Shown here: one piece after another, positions 21,046-27,178 of the stretch
Layout: each line of letters starts with the position of its first letter
How positions within the stretch are numbered: position 1 is the stretch's first letter
Assembly (NCBI GenBank): GCA_036524115.1
Contig: DATDCY010000058.1
Location: forward strand, 1-27,178
DNA length: 27,178 bases
Direction: 5' to 3'
Source: a bacterium
GTDB lineage: Bacteria > JAUVQV01 > DATDCY01
The notes under the pieces: generated by a model
The model's database searches: none
Seen by the model: the letters and a program-made list of their open reading frames with translations, nothing else
What the model was told of the DNA's origin: nothing
Translations under genes and position numbers: made by a program

Positions 21046-21711
21046 CTACTCCCCCTCCTTGAGGCGCGCCATCTGCTCGACGTCCAGGCTCTCGAAGGTG
21101 GCGTGGATGTGGAAGAAGAAGATCCCGAAGATGAAGGCGGCGATCAGGATGTCGAGGGCCACGCCCAGCTCGACCACCAGCGGCATCCCGTAGGTCGCGC
21201 TCGTCGCCGCGAAGAACAGGCCGTTCTCCAGCGCGAGAAAGCCGATGATCTGCGTCACGGCGTGCCGGCGCGTGATCATCATCAGCAGGCCGAGCAGCAC
21301 CGTGGCCAGGGCGACGGCCAGCGTGGAGCGGGTGACCATGGTCGAGAGCTGGATGATCGGCGAGGTGAGCTGGTAGGAGAAGACCACCAGCCCGATGCCC
21401 GCGAGCATCGTCGTCGGGATGTTCACGACGACCTCGATCTCCTTGTGGATCCGCAGCCGGCGGATGAGCACGTGCAGGATGTAGGGCAGCGCCACCACCT
21501 TGAGGGCGAGGGTCAGCAGCGACGAGATGTAGAGGTGATGGCGCGCGGCGACGTAGCCGACGATCGCGGTGTTGACCGAGAGCAGCAGTCCCTGCCACGC
21601 GAAGAGGTGGATCAGGCCGTTCATGCGCCGCTGCGCCAGCATCGCGAACGCCGTCAGGAGCACGAGCGCCGCGAGGAAGCTGTTGATCCGGGCCGCCAGC
21701 TCAGGGTTCAC
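21046..21711 (-). CDS. hyfE: HyfE-like membrane subunit (NuoK-related)
   Basis: The 221-residue protein is made almost wholly of hydrophobic helices. It includes LFAWQGLLLSVNTAIVGYVA, RHAVTQIIGFLALENGLFFAATSA and LVVELGVALDILIAAFIFGIFFFHIHATFESLDVEQMARLKEGE. The Glu residues in the LALENGLFF and VELGVALD segments match those of HyfE, whose C-terminal half resembles NuoK. It would link the NuoH-like and antiporter-like subunits. The GTG at 21711 lies five bases after the hyfC stop with GGAG eight bases upstream. A longer open frame running back through hyfC is only an overlapping frame. The stop directly abuts the hyfF start. Confidence 0.9.
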   Translation of the reverse strand: MNPELAARINSFLAALVLLTAFAMLAQRRMNGLIHLFAWQGLLLSVNTAIVGYVAARHHLYISSLLTLALKVVALPYILHVLIRRLRIHKEIEVVVNIPTTMLAGIGLVVFSYQLTSPIIQLSTMVTRSTLAVALATVLLGLLMMITRRHAVTQIIGFLALENGLFFAATSATYGMPLVVELGVALDILIAAFIFGIFFFHIHATFESLDVEQMARLKEGE

Positions 21712-21716
21712 GGGCT

Positions 21717-22664
21717 CTACTCCAGGATGAAGAACGAGAGCATGCCGAGCGTCGCCATGAGGAAGGCGGCGCCGAGGAACTCGGTCAGCCGGAAGATGCG
21801 CATCTTGGCCAGCCCGGTCTCGATGAGCACGATGCCGACGCCGATGCCGGCGAGCTTCAGCACCATCGCCGCGAACGCCAGCCCGAGCGCGCGCAGGTCG
21901 CGCGAGACCGCGATGCCCCAGGGGAAGAAGGCGGCGATCCCGAGGTACGCGAAGAGCGAGAGCTTCATCATGCTCGCCCACTCGACGAGCGCCAGGTGCC
22001 GGCCCGAGTACTCGAGGATCATCGCCTCGTGGATCATCGTCAGCTCCAGGTGGGTCGCCGGGTTGTCGACCGGGATGCGGCCGGTCTCGGCGAGGGCGAT
22101 GAGTATGAACGCCAGCACCGCGAAGGCGAACGAGGGCCGCAGCAGCAGGTGCTGCCCGCTCTGGATGCTGCGCACGATCTGCGCGAGCGAGGTCGTCGAG
22201 CTGCCGAGCGAGATCGTGAAGACCGCCATGAGCATCGCCGGCTCGGCGAGCGAGGCGATCGTCATCTCGCGGCTCGCGCCCATGCCGCCGAAGGCCGTGC
22301 CGATGTCCAGGCCCGCCAGCGCGGTGAAGAAGCGCGCGATGGCGAAGAGCCCGACGATGACGATGACGTCGGCCGTGGGCGCCAGCGGCAGGTCCACCGA
22401 GAGGATCGGGATGACGCCGCCGGCCAGCAGCGCGACCCCGAACATCAGGTACGGCGCGAAGCGGAAGATCCAGGAGGCGTTCTCCGCGAGGATCACGTCC
22501 TTGGCGAAGAGCTTGCTCAGGTCGCGCACCGGCTGGAGCAGCCCCGGGGACGAGCGCCCCTGCGACCAGCACTTGAGCATCTTCACCCAGCCGGCGAACA
22601 GCGGCGCGACCGCGGCGAGCGCGGCCACCTGGAGCACCTCGAGGAAGAAGGGGTAGGCGTTCAT
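21717..22664 (-). CDS. hyfC: HyfC-like membrane subunit (NuoH-related)
   Basis: The 315-residue protein corresponds to HyfC/HycD/NuoH, the subunit at the junction of the peripheral and membrane arms. Hallmarks are GRSSPGLLQPVRDLSKLFAKD (36-56), GGMGASREMTIASLAEPAM (126-144) and ETGRIPVDNPATHLELTMIHEAMILEYSG (193-221). The latter two are the conserved cytoplasmic loops near the quinone or coupling site of complex I. About eight helices are visible. The ATG at 22664 overlaps the hyfB stop as ATGA, which fixes the start. An open frame extends upstream inside hyfB but is not protein-like. Confidence 0.94.
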   Translation of the reverse strand: MNAYPFFLEVLQVAALAAVAPLFAGWVKMLKCWSQGRSSPGLLQPVRDLSKLFAKDVILAENASWIFRFAPYLMFGVALLAGGVIPILSVDLPLAPTADVIVIVGLFAIARFFTALAGLDIGTAFGGMGASREMTIASLAEPAMLMAVFTISLGSSTTSLAQIVRSIQSGQHLLLRPSFAFAVLAFILIALAETGRIPVDNPATHLELTMIHEAMILEYSGRHLALVEWASMMKLSLFAYLGIAAFFPWGIAVSRDLRALGLAFAAMVLKLAGIGVGIVLIETGLAKMRIFRLTEFLGAAFLMATLGMLSFFILE

Positions 22665-24736
22665 CGCAGGAACACCAGCAGCACGAGGATGGTGACGAAG
22701 GAGTAGATCAGGTAGGACTGGATGCGCCCCTGCTGCAGCCGCCCGGCCTGCCGGGCGAGGACGAGGCTCGCCGCGCCGACCGGCCGATAGAGCCAGTTCC
22801 AGAACCGGTCGCGCACCCGCAGCGAGTAGTGCAGCCGCCGCGGGTACGGCGCGGCGCCGGGGAACGCGGACGGACGGACCCGCTCGCGCACGGCGAAGAG
22901 GTGGCCGAAGATCCGCCGGATCGGCATGGCGAAGGCGGTCGCCGTGTACTGCATGCGCGGCGTGAGCTTCTCGAAGCCGCAGTCCCAGATCGGTCCGCGC
23001 TTGATGGCGCCGGGGCGGATGTGCAGCAGCAGGTAGACGGCGGGGATGCACAGCAGCAGCCCGAGGAAGACGATCCCGCCGGAGTAGGAGGCGCGCTCGG
23101 GCGCCACGGGGGTGAGCCAGAGCCAGCCGAGCCCCGCGACCGGCGAGCCGGTCCGCGCGCCGACGAGCGCCTGCGGCACCGAGTCCATCCAGTCGAGCAC
23201 CAGCGGCGGCAGCACGCCGAGCGCGAGGCACGAGACGGCGGCGAGGCCCATCCCGGCGCGCATCGTCCAGTCGGCCTCGTGCACCTGCTCGCGGCGGTGC
23301 CCGCGCCAGTGGCCGAGGAAGGTGACGCCGAAGGCCTTGACGAAGCAGGCGGCGGCGAGCGCGCCGGTCAGCGCCAGCAGCGCCGCGCCCATCGGCACGA
23401 GCAGCTTCATCAGCGGCACCGGCAGCGAGGGCGAGAGCAGGAAGGCCTGGAAGGTCAGCCACTCCGAGACGAAGCCGTTGAACGGCGGCAGCGCGGAGAT
23501 CGAGATGCAGCCGATCAGGAAGAACACGGCCGTCCAGGGCATGCGGTGGATCAGCCCGCCCATCTCCTCCATGTCGCGCTCGCCGGTGGCGTGGAGCACG
23601 GCGCCCGCGCCCATGAAGAGCAGCCCCTTGAAGAGCGCGTGGTTGAGCGTGTGGTAGAGACCCGCCGTGAGCGCCAGCGCCGCGAGCAGCGGCAGGTCGA
23701 AGGCGCGGAAGATCAGCGCCAGCCCGATGCCGATGAGGATGATGCCGATGTTCTCGACGGAGTGGTACGCCAGCAGCCGCTTGAGGTCGTGCTGCATCAG
23801 CGCGTAGAGCACGCCCAGCACCGCCGAGATCAGCCCGAGCACGAGGATCAGCGCGCCCCACCACCACGGCAGACCGTGCAGCAGGTCGAACGAGACCCGC
23901 ACGATGCCGTAGATCGCGGTCTTGAGCATGACGCCGCTCATCAGCGCCGAGACGTTCGAGGGCGCGACCGGGTGCGCCTCGGGGAGCCAGACGTGCAGCG
24001 GGATGACGCCCGCCTTGGCCGAGAAGCCGAACAGCGACAGCAGGAAGGCGGCGGCCGCCCACTTCGGGGGGAGCGTCGCCTCGCGCATCGCGTCGAAGGA
24101 GTAGCCCGCGAACGACGAGAACCCCGTCTTGAGGCCGGCGAGGATCCCGAACGCGAGCAGGATCGCCACGGCGCCGACGTGGGCGACGACGAGGTAGAGG
24201 AAGCCGGCGCGCCGGTTCGCCACCTGCTCGTCCTCGAAGATCACGAGGAAGTACGAGGCCAGCGCCATGACCTCCCAGGCGACGAGGAAGAAGAGCGCGT
24301 CGTTCGCGAGCACGACCAGCAGCATTCCCGCGATGAAGAGCCCGTAGAAGACGATGAGGCGCGTGACGGTGCGGTGCTCGAGGTAGCCGCGCAGATAGCC
24401 GAGCGAGTAGATCGAGACGAAGAGCGAGAGCAGGCCGACGACGACGAGGAAGAAGCCCGCGAGCGGATCGAGACGCACGGAGAACGGCAGGTCCGGCAGC
24501 CCCAGCGGCAGGGTCGCGGCGGAGACCGCGCCGCGCGAAACGCAGACGGCGCCGGCCGCCACCGCCAGGAACGACGCCGCGGCGGCCAGCGTGCAGCCGA
24601 CGGCGATGAGGGCCCGCTGCGCCCCGCGCAGCACGAGCGCCACGGCGGGCAGCAGGAGCAGCAGGATGACGGCCGCGCCCGCGGTCGCCAGCGGCTCAGC
24701 TCCAGGATTCAGAGCCGTGAATAACCAGTTTCCCAT
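22661..24736 (-). CDS. hyfB: HyfB-like proton-pumping membrane subunit
   Basis: The 691-residue polytopic protein belongs to the HyfB/HycC branch of the NuoL/M family. Visible features are DALFFLVAWEVMALASYFLVIFED, FGFSAKAGVIPLHVWLPEAHPVAPSNVSALMSGVMLK, LMQHDLKRLLAYHSVENIGIIL and LNHALFKGLLFMGAGAVLHATGERDMEEMGGL, with the Glu, Lys and His residues used for ion transfer. The C-terminus carries the segment WDCGFEKLTPRMQYTATAFAMPIRRIFGHLF, characteristic of HyfB/HycC and not NuoL, then a final helix. It opens the six-gene operon. ATG 24736 gives MGNWLFTALNPG; a TTG five codons earlier is possible, and neither has a clear ribosome site. Confidence 0.94.
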   Translation of the reverse strand: MGNWLFTALNPGAEPLATAGAAVILLLLLPAVALVLRGAQRALIAVGCTLAAAASFLAVAAGAVCVSRGAVSAATLPLGLPDLPFSVRLDPLAGFFLVVVGLLSLFVSIYSLGYLRGYLEHRTVTRLIVFYGLFIAGMLLVVLANDALFFLVAWEVMALASYFLVIFEDEQVANRRAGFLYLVVAHVGAVAILLAFGILAGLKTGFSSFAGYSFDAMREATLPPKWAAAAFLLSLFGFSAKAGVIPLHVWLPEAHPVAPSNVSALMSGVMLKTAIYGIVRVSFDLLHGLPWWWGALILVLGLISAVLGVLYALMQHDLKRLLAYHSVENIGIILIGIGLALIFRAFDLPLLAALALTAGLYHTLNHALFKGLLFMGAGAVLHATGERDMEEMGGLIHRMPWTAVFFLIGCISISALPPFNGFVSEWLTFQAFLLSPSLPVPLMKLLVPMGAALLALTGALAAACFVKAFGVTFLGHWRGHRREQVHEADWTMRAGMGLAAVSCLALGVLPPLVLDWMDSVPQALVGARTGSPVAGLGWLWLTPVAPERASYSGGIVFLGLLLCIPAVYLLLHIRPGAIKRGPIWDCGFEKLTPRMQYTATAFAMPIRRIFGHLFAVRERVRPSAFPGAAPYPRRLHYSLRVRDRFWNWLYRPVGAASLVLARQAGRLQQGRIQSYLIYSFVTILVLLVFLR

Positions 24737-24760
24737 GCTTGCCGATTGCAAAACGGCGGA

Positions 24761-24790
24761 ACCTTACTCCCCGGTTAAGGCACGTGTCAA
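24761..24790 (-). promoter_or_regulatory. Candidate promoter of the Hyf-like operon with overlapping inverted repeat
   Basis: A perfect TTGACA -35 (24785-24790) is followed after 18 bases by TAAGGT (24761-24766), a weak -10. CCTTA and TAAGG (24762-24766 and 24776-24780) form an inverted repeat over the spacer and -10, as an operator might. The leader would be very short, about 18 bases to the ATG. Confidence 0.45.
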
Positions 24791-24802
24791 GGATGTTCAG
24801 AG

Positions 24803-24880
24803 AATGGGGACAGATCTATTTTTCGCGCAGTCATCGTCGCTCAGCACGTTCCTCCCGGAAAATAGATCTGCCCCCATTTT
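24803..24880. repeat. Short inverted-repeat element (transposon-terminus or MITE-like)
   Basis: Arms of about 24 bases (24803-24826 and 24857-24880) match at 21 positions when one is inverted, with core GGGGACAGATCTATTTT on the plus strand. The spacer is about 30 bases. The AT-rich GGGGACAGATCTATTTT type of sequence contrasts with its surroundings. From memory it resembles the terminal repeats linked to Y1 (IS200/REP-associated) transposases; no transposase is present. The right arm forms the last codons of the adjacent transferase gene. Confidence 0.65.
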
Positions 24881-26171
24881 CGTACCAGCGGGCCAGCCGC
24901 TCCGGCGAGACTCCCGCGGCGTAGGCGGCGGTGATCAGCGCGTTGCGGGCGGAGGTGCGCCACGGACCACGCGCGTGCCAGCGGCGGGCGGAGGTGACGG
25001 CCTGCTGCGGCAGGATGATCATTCTCCCCCGCCGCCGCAGCCGCCGGACCAGCTCCCAGTCCTCCATGAGGACCTGGCGCGGGAAACCGCCTGCCGCCAC
25101 GAAGTCCGCGCGGCGCATGAAGAGGGCTTGATCGCCGAAGACAATCCCGAGCCGGCGCCCGCGCCAGTTCGCGCACCGCTCGATCGCGCGCAGCGAAGGG
25201 CGCGGGGAATCGGTGGCGAAGCCGAACGCGCCGATGGCGACGCCCGGCTCGCTCACGGCGCCGCGCACCGCGTCCTCCCACCCGGCCGGGAGCTGCGTGT
25301 CGGCGTGCAGGAACAGGAGGATGTCGCCGCAGGCGACGGCCGCCCCCGCGTTCATCTGGACGGCCCTGCCCCGCCCGCACCGCACGACGCGGGCGCCACC
25401 TGCCGCCGCGACGCGCACGGTATCGTCCGCGCTCCCGCCGTCGACGACGAGGACCTCGACTCCGGGCGCGGCCCGAAGGCCGCCGACGAGGTCGCCGATC
25501 CGGCCGGCTTCCTCCAGGGCCGGCACGATGACGGAAACCACGGGAACCGCGAGGTCGTCCCGGCAGGCCCGCTCCCAGTGCCCGAGGTCCGCGGGCCGGT
25601 CCACGTCGGCCAGGGCTCGCAGCAGCGCCACGGAGAGCCCCGCCCCCTCGGCAGCCGCGAGGCTCGCGTCGAGCACCCGGTCCCCGCCCCACGGAATGTC
25701 CCCGAACAACTCCGCCGCGGCGCGCCGCCCGGTGGACCGCAAGCCGACAAGCCAGTAGCCGCCGTCGTGGGCGGGGCCGAAGACGACGTCCGCGCCCGCC
25801 AGCGCCCGAAAGGCGTCTCCCACGTCCCCCGCTCCCAACTCCGGGCAGTCGGACCCGACGGCCACCACGGCCTCGGCGCCGCCGCCGAACCCGGACTCGA
25901 ACGCGGCCAACAGGCGCGCCCCAAGATCGCCCCGCCCCTGCGGCGTCACCTGCGCCCGCTCGCCCAGCCATCCGCGCACATCGCCCGAGGATCCGCCTTC
26001 GTGCCGGACCTCGACCGTCCATGGCGCGTCCGCTGGCGCTATCCGCCGAAGCGTCCGCTCCGTCATGGCGCGCTGCAGGTCGGCTGCGGCGTCGACACCC
26101 AGGACCGATATCAGGCGAGTCTTCGCCAGTCCTGGCTGTGGATAACGAGTGAAGATGATGAGGCGATTCAA
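24831..26171 (-). CDS. Fused rSAM/selenodomain-associated transferase 1 + 2 (DUF2064 and GT2-like)
   Basis: About 446 residues with two nucleotidyl/glycosyl-transferase-like domains. Domain 1 (1-205) is DUF2064 type: LIIFTRYPQPGLAKTRL, GSDCPEL (106-112), HDGGYWLVGL (135-144) and DVDRPADL. Domain 2 (211-430) is a GT2-like fold: VSVIVPALEEAGRI, VVDGGSADDTV, FLHADTQLP with its metal-binding DxD-like HAD, GDQALFMRR and MEDWELVRRLRRRG. These families often occur as neighbouring genes next to radical-SAM/selenodomain proteins; here they are one chain. The TTG at 26171 gives the usual start NRLIIFTRYP; GTG 26216 or TTG 26222 are alternatives, none with a good ribosome site. The last 15 or so residues (ENGGRSIF onward) come from the inverted repeat. 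Substrate unknown. Confidence 0.85.
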   Translation of the reverse strand: MNRLIIFTRYPQPGLAKTRLISVLGVDAAADLQRAMTERTLRRIAPADAPWTVEVRHEGGSSGDVRGWLGERAQVTPQGRGDLGARLLAAFESGFGGGAEAVVAVGSDCPELGAGDVGDAFRALAGADVVFGPAHDGGYWLVGLRSTGRRAAAELFGDIPWGGDRVLDASLAAAEGAGLSVALLRALADVDRPADLGHWERACRDDLAVPVVSVIVPALEEAGRIGDLVGGLRAAPGVEVLVVDGGSADDTVRVAAAGGARVVRCGRGRAVQMNAGAAVACGDILLFLHADTQLPAGWEDAVRGAVSEPGVAIGAFGFATDSPRPSLRAIERCANWRGRRLGIVFGDQALFMRRADFVAAGGFPRQVLMEDWELVRRLRRRGRMIILPQQAVTSARRWHARGPWRTSARNALITAAYAAGVSPERLARWYENGGRSIFREERAERR

Positions 26172-26299
26172 ATCCCCGGCGCGGAATGCCGGTGTTTGAC
26201 TTTCCTTTTTTTCCACAGACAATGAATCAGTGACGATCAGCTACTGCATCAAGGTGACGAATAAAGCTGTTTCGCTTGCACTTTTCATATGATGTCACG

Positions 26300-27178
26300 T
26301 CACTTCTCATGCACAACCTCATGTCCTCCGAACTCGTGACGAAGGGCGGCGACGAGCTTCGCAGAGAAGGAATCATCCTGGCGGGAACGCTGTCGCTGCA
26401 TGAGGGCCGTCTGGATGCCGGGAACGGGCACGCCCTGCTCGATGGCCTCAAGAGCGGCCCATCGCCCCTCTCCGGTGTCCGCCACATACCCCTTGATGCC
26501 GCCCAGCCCCGGGTCTCTCTCCAGCGCGTCCGCCGCGAGTTCGAGGAGCCACGACCGGACGACGCTCCCCTTTCCCCACAGGCGCGCCACCTTTCCCGCG
26601 TCGATGTTGAAATCCCTCCGGGCAGCCAGCAGTTCGAAACCCTCCCCGTACGCCTCCATCAATGCGTACTCGACGGCGTTGTGGATCATCTTGGTATAAT
26701 GACCTGATCCGCTTGGTCCTACGTGCAGATAGCCGCCTTCTTGAGCAAGGATTCTGAAGATCCGCTCCACTGTTGAAACCGGCTGTGGATTTCCTCCAAC
26801 CATGAGGCAGAATCCTTCCCGCTCGCCGTAGATCCCCCCGCTGGTCCCACAGTCCAGGAATCCGATGCCCCGGCCGCTCGCGGCTGCGGCCCGCCGCATC
26901 GAGTCCTTGAAGTGCGAGTTCCCGCCGTCGACGAGGACGTCCCCAGGCGCCAGGTGGCTCGTGAGGCCTCCGACGACCGCCTCGGTTGCGTCCCCGGCCG
27001 GAACCATCACCCAGATGACCCGCGGCGCCGCCAGCGACGCCGCCAAATCAGCGAGGCTGGCGACGGCCTCGATGCCGCCCTGCCGCAGCGATGCCGCGGC
27101 GTGTGGCGCGGGGTCGAAGCCCACCACGGGCACTCCCGCGGCGGCAACCCGCCTCGCAATCTGCATCCCCATCCGGCC
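26300..27178 (-). CDS. gnd: 6-phosphogluconate dehydrogenase, decarboxylating (N-terminus cut by window edge)
   Basis: About 293 residues are present; only the first dozen or so, with the start of the Rossmann loop, lie beyond the edge (the visible part begins GRMGMQIARRV). The enzyme oxidises 6-phosphogluconate to ribulose 5-phosphate and CO2 in the pentose phosphate pathway. Signatures are VDGGNSHFKDSMRR, DCGTSGGIYGEREGFCLMVGG (substrate loop) and GSGHYTKMIHNAVEYALMEAYGEGFEL with the catalytic lysine. The tail QRSRQDDSFSAKLVAALRHEFGGH is typical. The roughly 300-residue length marks the short YqeC/GndA-like class, which often prefers NAD. The gap to the transferase gene is only 77-128 bases, with no clear terminator. 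Confidence 0.94.
   Translation of the reverse strand, partial: GRMGMQIARRVAAAGVPVVGFDPAPHAAASLRQGGIEAVASLADLAASLAAPRVIWVMVPAGDATEAVVGGLTSHLAPGDVLVDGGNSHFKDSMRRAAAASGRGIGFLDCGTSGGIYGEREGFCLMVGGNPQPVSTVERIFRILAQEGGYLHVGPSGSGHYTKMIHNAVEYALMEAYGEGFELLAARRDFNIDAGKVARLWGKGSVVRSWLLELAADALERDPGLGGIKGYVADTGEGRWAALEAIEQGVPVPGIQTALMQRQRSRQDDSFSAKLVAALRHEFGGHEVVHEK

Noticed and set aside
19592-21598. Upstream extension of the large-subunit frame
   Set aside because: It overlaps hyfF and hyfE in another frame; the ATGA overlap at 19588-19591 fixes the real start.
20716-22656. Long plus-strand open frame opposite hyfC, hyfE and hyfF
   Set aside because: The product is low-complexity and charged (many RR, DD, EH runs) and mirrors conserved membrane-protein genes; no start site or family.
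22829-24724. Plus-strand open frame opposite hyfB
   Set aside because: Highly charged complement of a membrane-protein gene without domain or ribosome site.
17450-24736. Calling the operon a functional NiFe group 4 hydrogenase (hyf/hyc)
   Set aside because: Both NiFe-binding CxxC motifs are missing from the large subunit and no maturation tail is present.
1-27178. CRISPR arrays, rRNA and tRNA genes
   Set aside because: I saw no regularly spaced repeats beyond the two-copy 44-base repeat, and no cloverleaf-like or rRNA sequence by eye. A tRNA scan was not possible here.

Overview
The window is about 27 kb of GC-rich bacterial DNA. All but one of the genes lie on the minus strand, in tightly packed operons with many 4-base ATGA/GTGA/TTGA overlaps and frequent GTG or TTG starts. 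The mix of genes fits a Deltaproteobacteria/Desulfobacterota-like anaerobe or a related high-GC lineage: a type II secretion cluster, archaeal-type LeuCD next to asd, a sigma-54 two-component system, an energy-converting-hydrogenase-related membrane complex, and an rSAM/selenodomain-associated transferase fusion. This placement is inferred from gene content only.

Region by region, by coordinate: (1) 1-2787, type II secretion pseudopilins gspI, gspJ, gspK and a gspL cut by the window edge. Transcription comes from the right, directly behind (2) 2741-5576, leuC-leuD-asd. leuB, which often sits between leuD and asd, is absent. (3) 5748-6617, a plus-strand tandem UspA protein divergent from leuC, followed by a GC-rich inverted repeat in the convergent gap. 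(4) 6690-9337, an operon of a GntR/HutC regulator, a 56-residue one-helix membrane protein, a TauE/SafE-type (TSUP) transporter and a single-domain Usp-like protein. (5) 9338-9588, its control region. It has a near-consensus sigma-54 (-24/-12) promoter and two copies of a matching 21-bp dyad about 90 and 193 bp upstream of the predicted start. (6) 9589-12673, an NtrC-type response regulator and a membrane histidine kinase with a helical sensor region carrying two LRR(Y/F)EKN repeats. (7) 12789-15682, trmO and a large membrane protein with a spermidine-synthase-like methyltransferase fold. (8) 15919-17154, an MFS transporter with a possible leaderless promoter and a 44-bp-period direct repeat. 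(9) 17450-24736, a six-gene operon encoding HyfB, C, E, F, G and I homologues. (10) 24803-24880, a short inverted-repeat element. (11) 24831-26171, a fused DUF2064/GT2 transferase. (12) 26300-27178, a 6-phosphogluconate dehydrogenase cut by the right edge.

Two systems stand out. The first is a self-contained signalling and transport locus: sensor kinase, sigma-54 activator, paired enhancer-like dyads, a sigma-54 promoter, then GntR, small membrane protein, TSUP transporter and Usp. The ligand and the transported substrate are unknown. The second is the hydrogenase-like complex. Its large subunit has lost the cysteines that bind the NiFe centre, while the small subunit keeps four cysteines suited to an Fe-S cluster. 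No ferredoxin-like subunit is encoded in the operon. It is therefore probably an ion-translocating redox complex of the Ehr type, not a hydrogenase, and its electron donor and acceptor cannot be read from the sequence.

No rRNA, tRNA, CRISPR array or intact transposase was seen.
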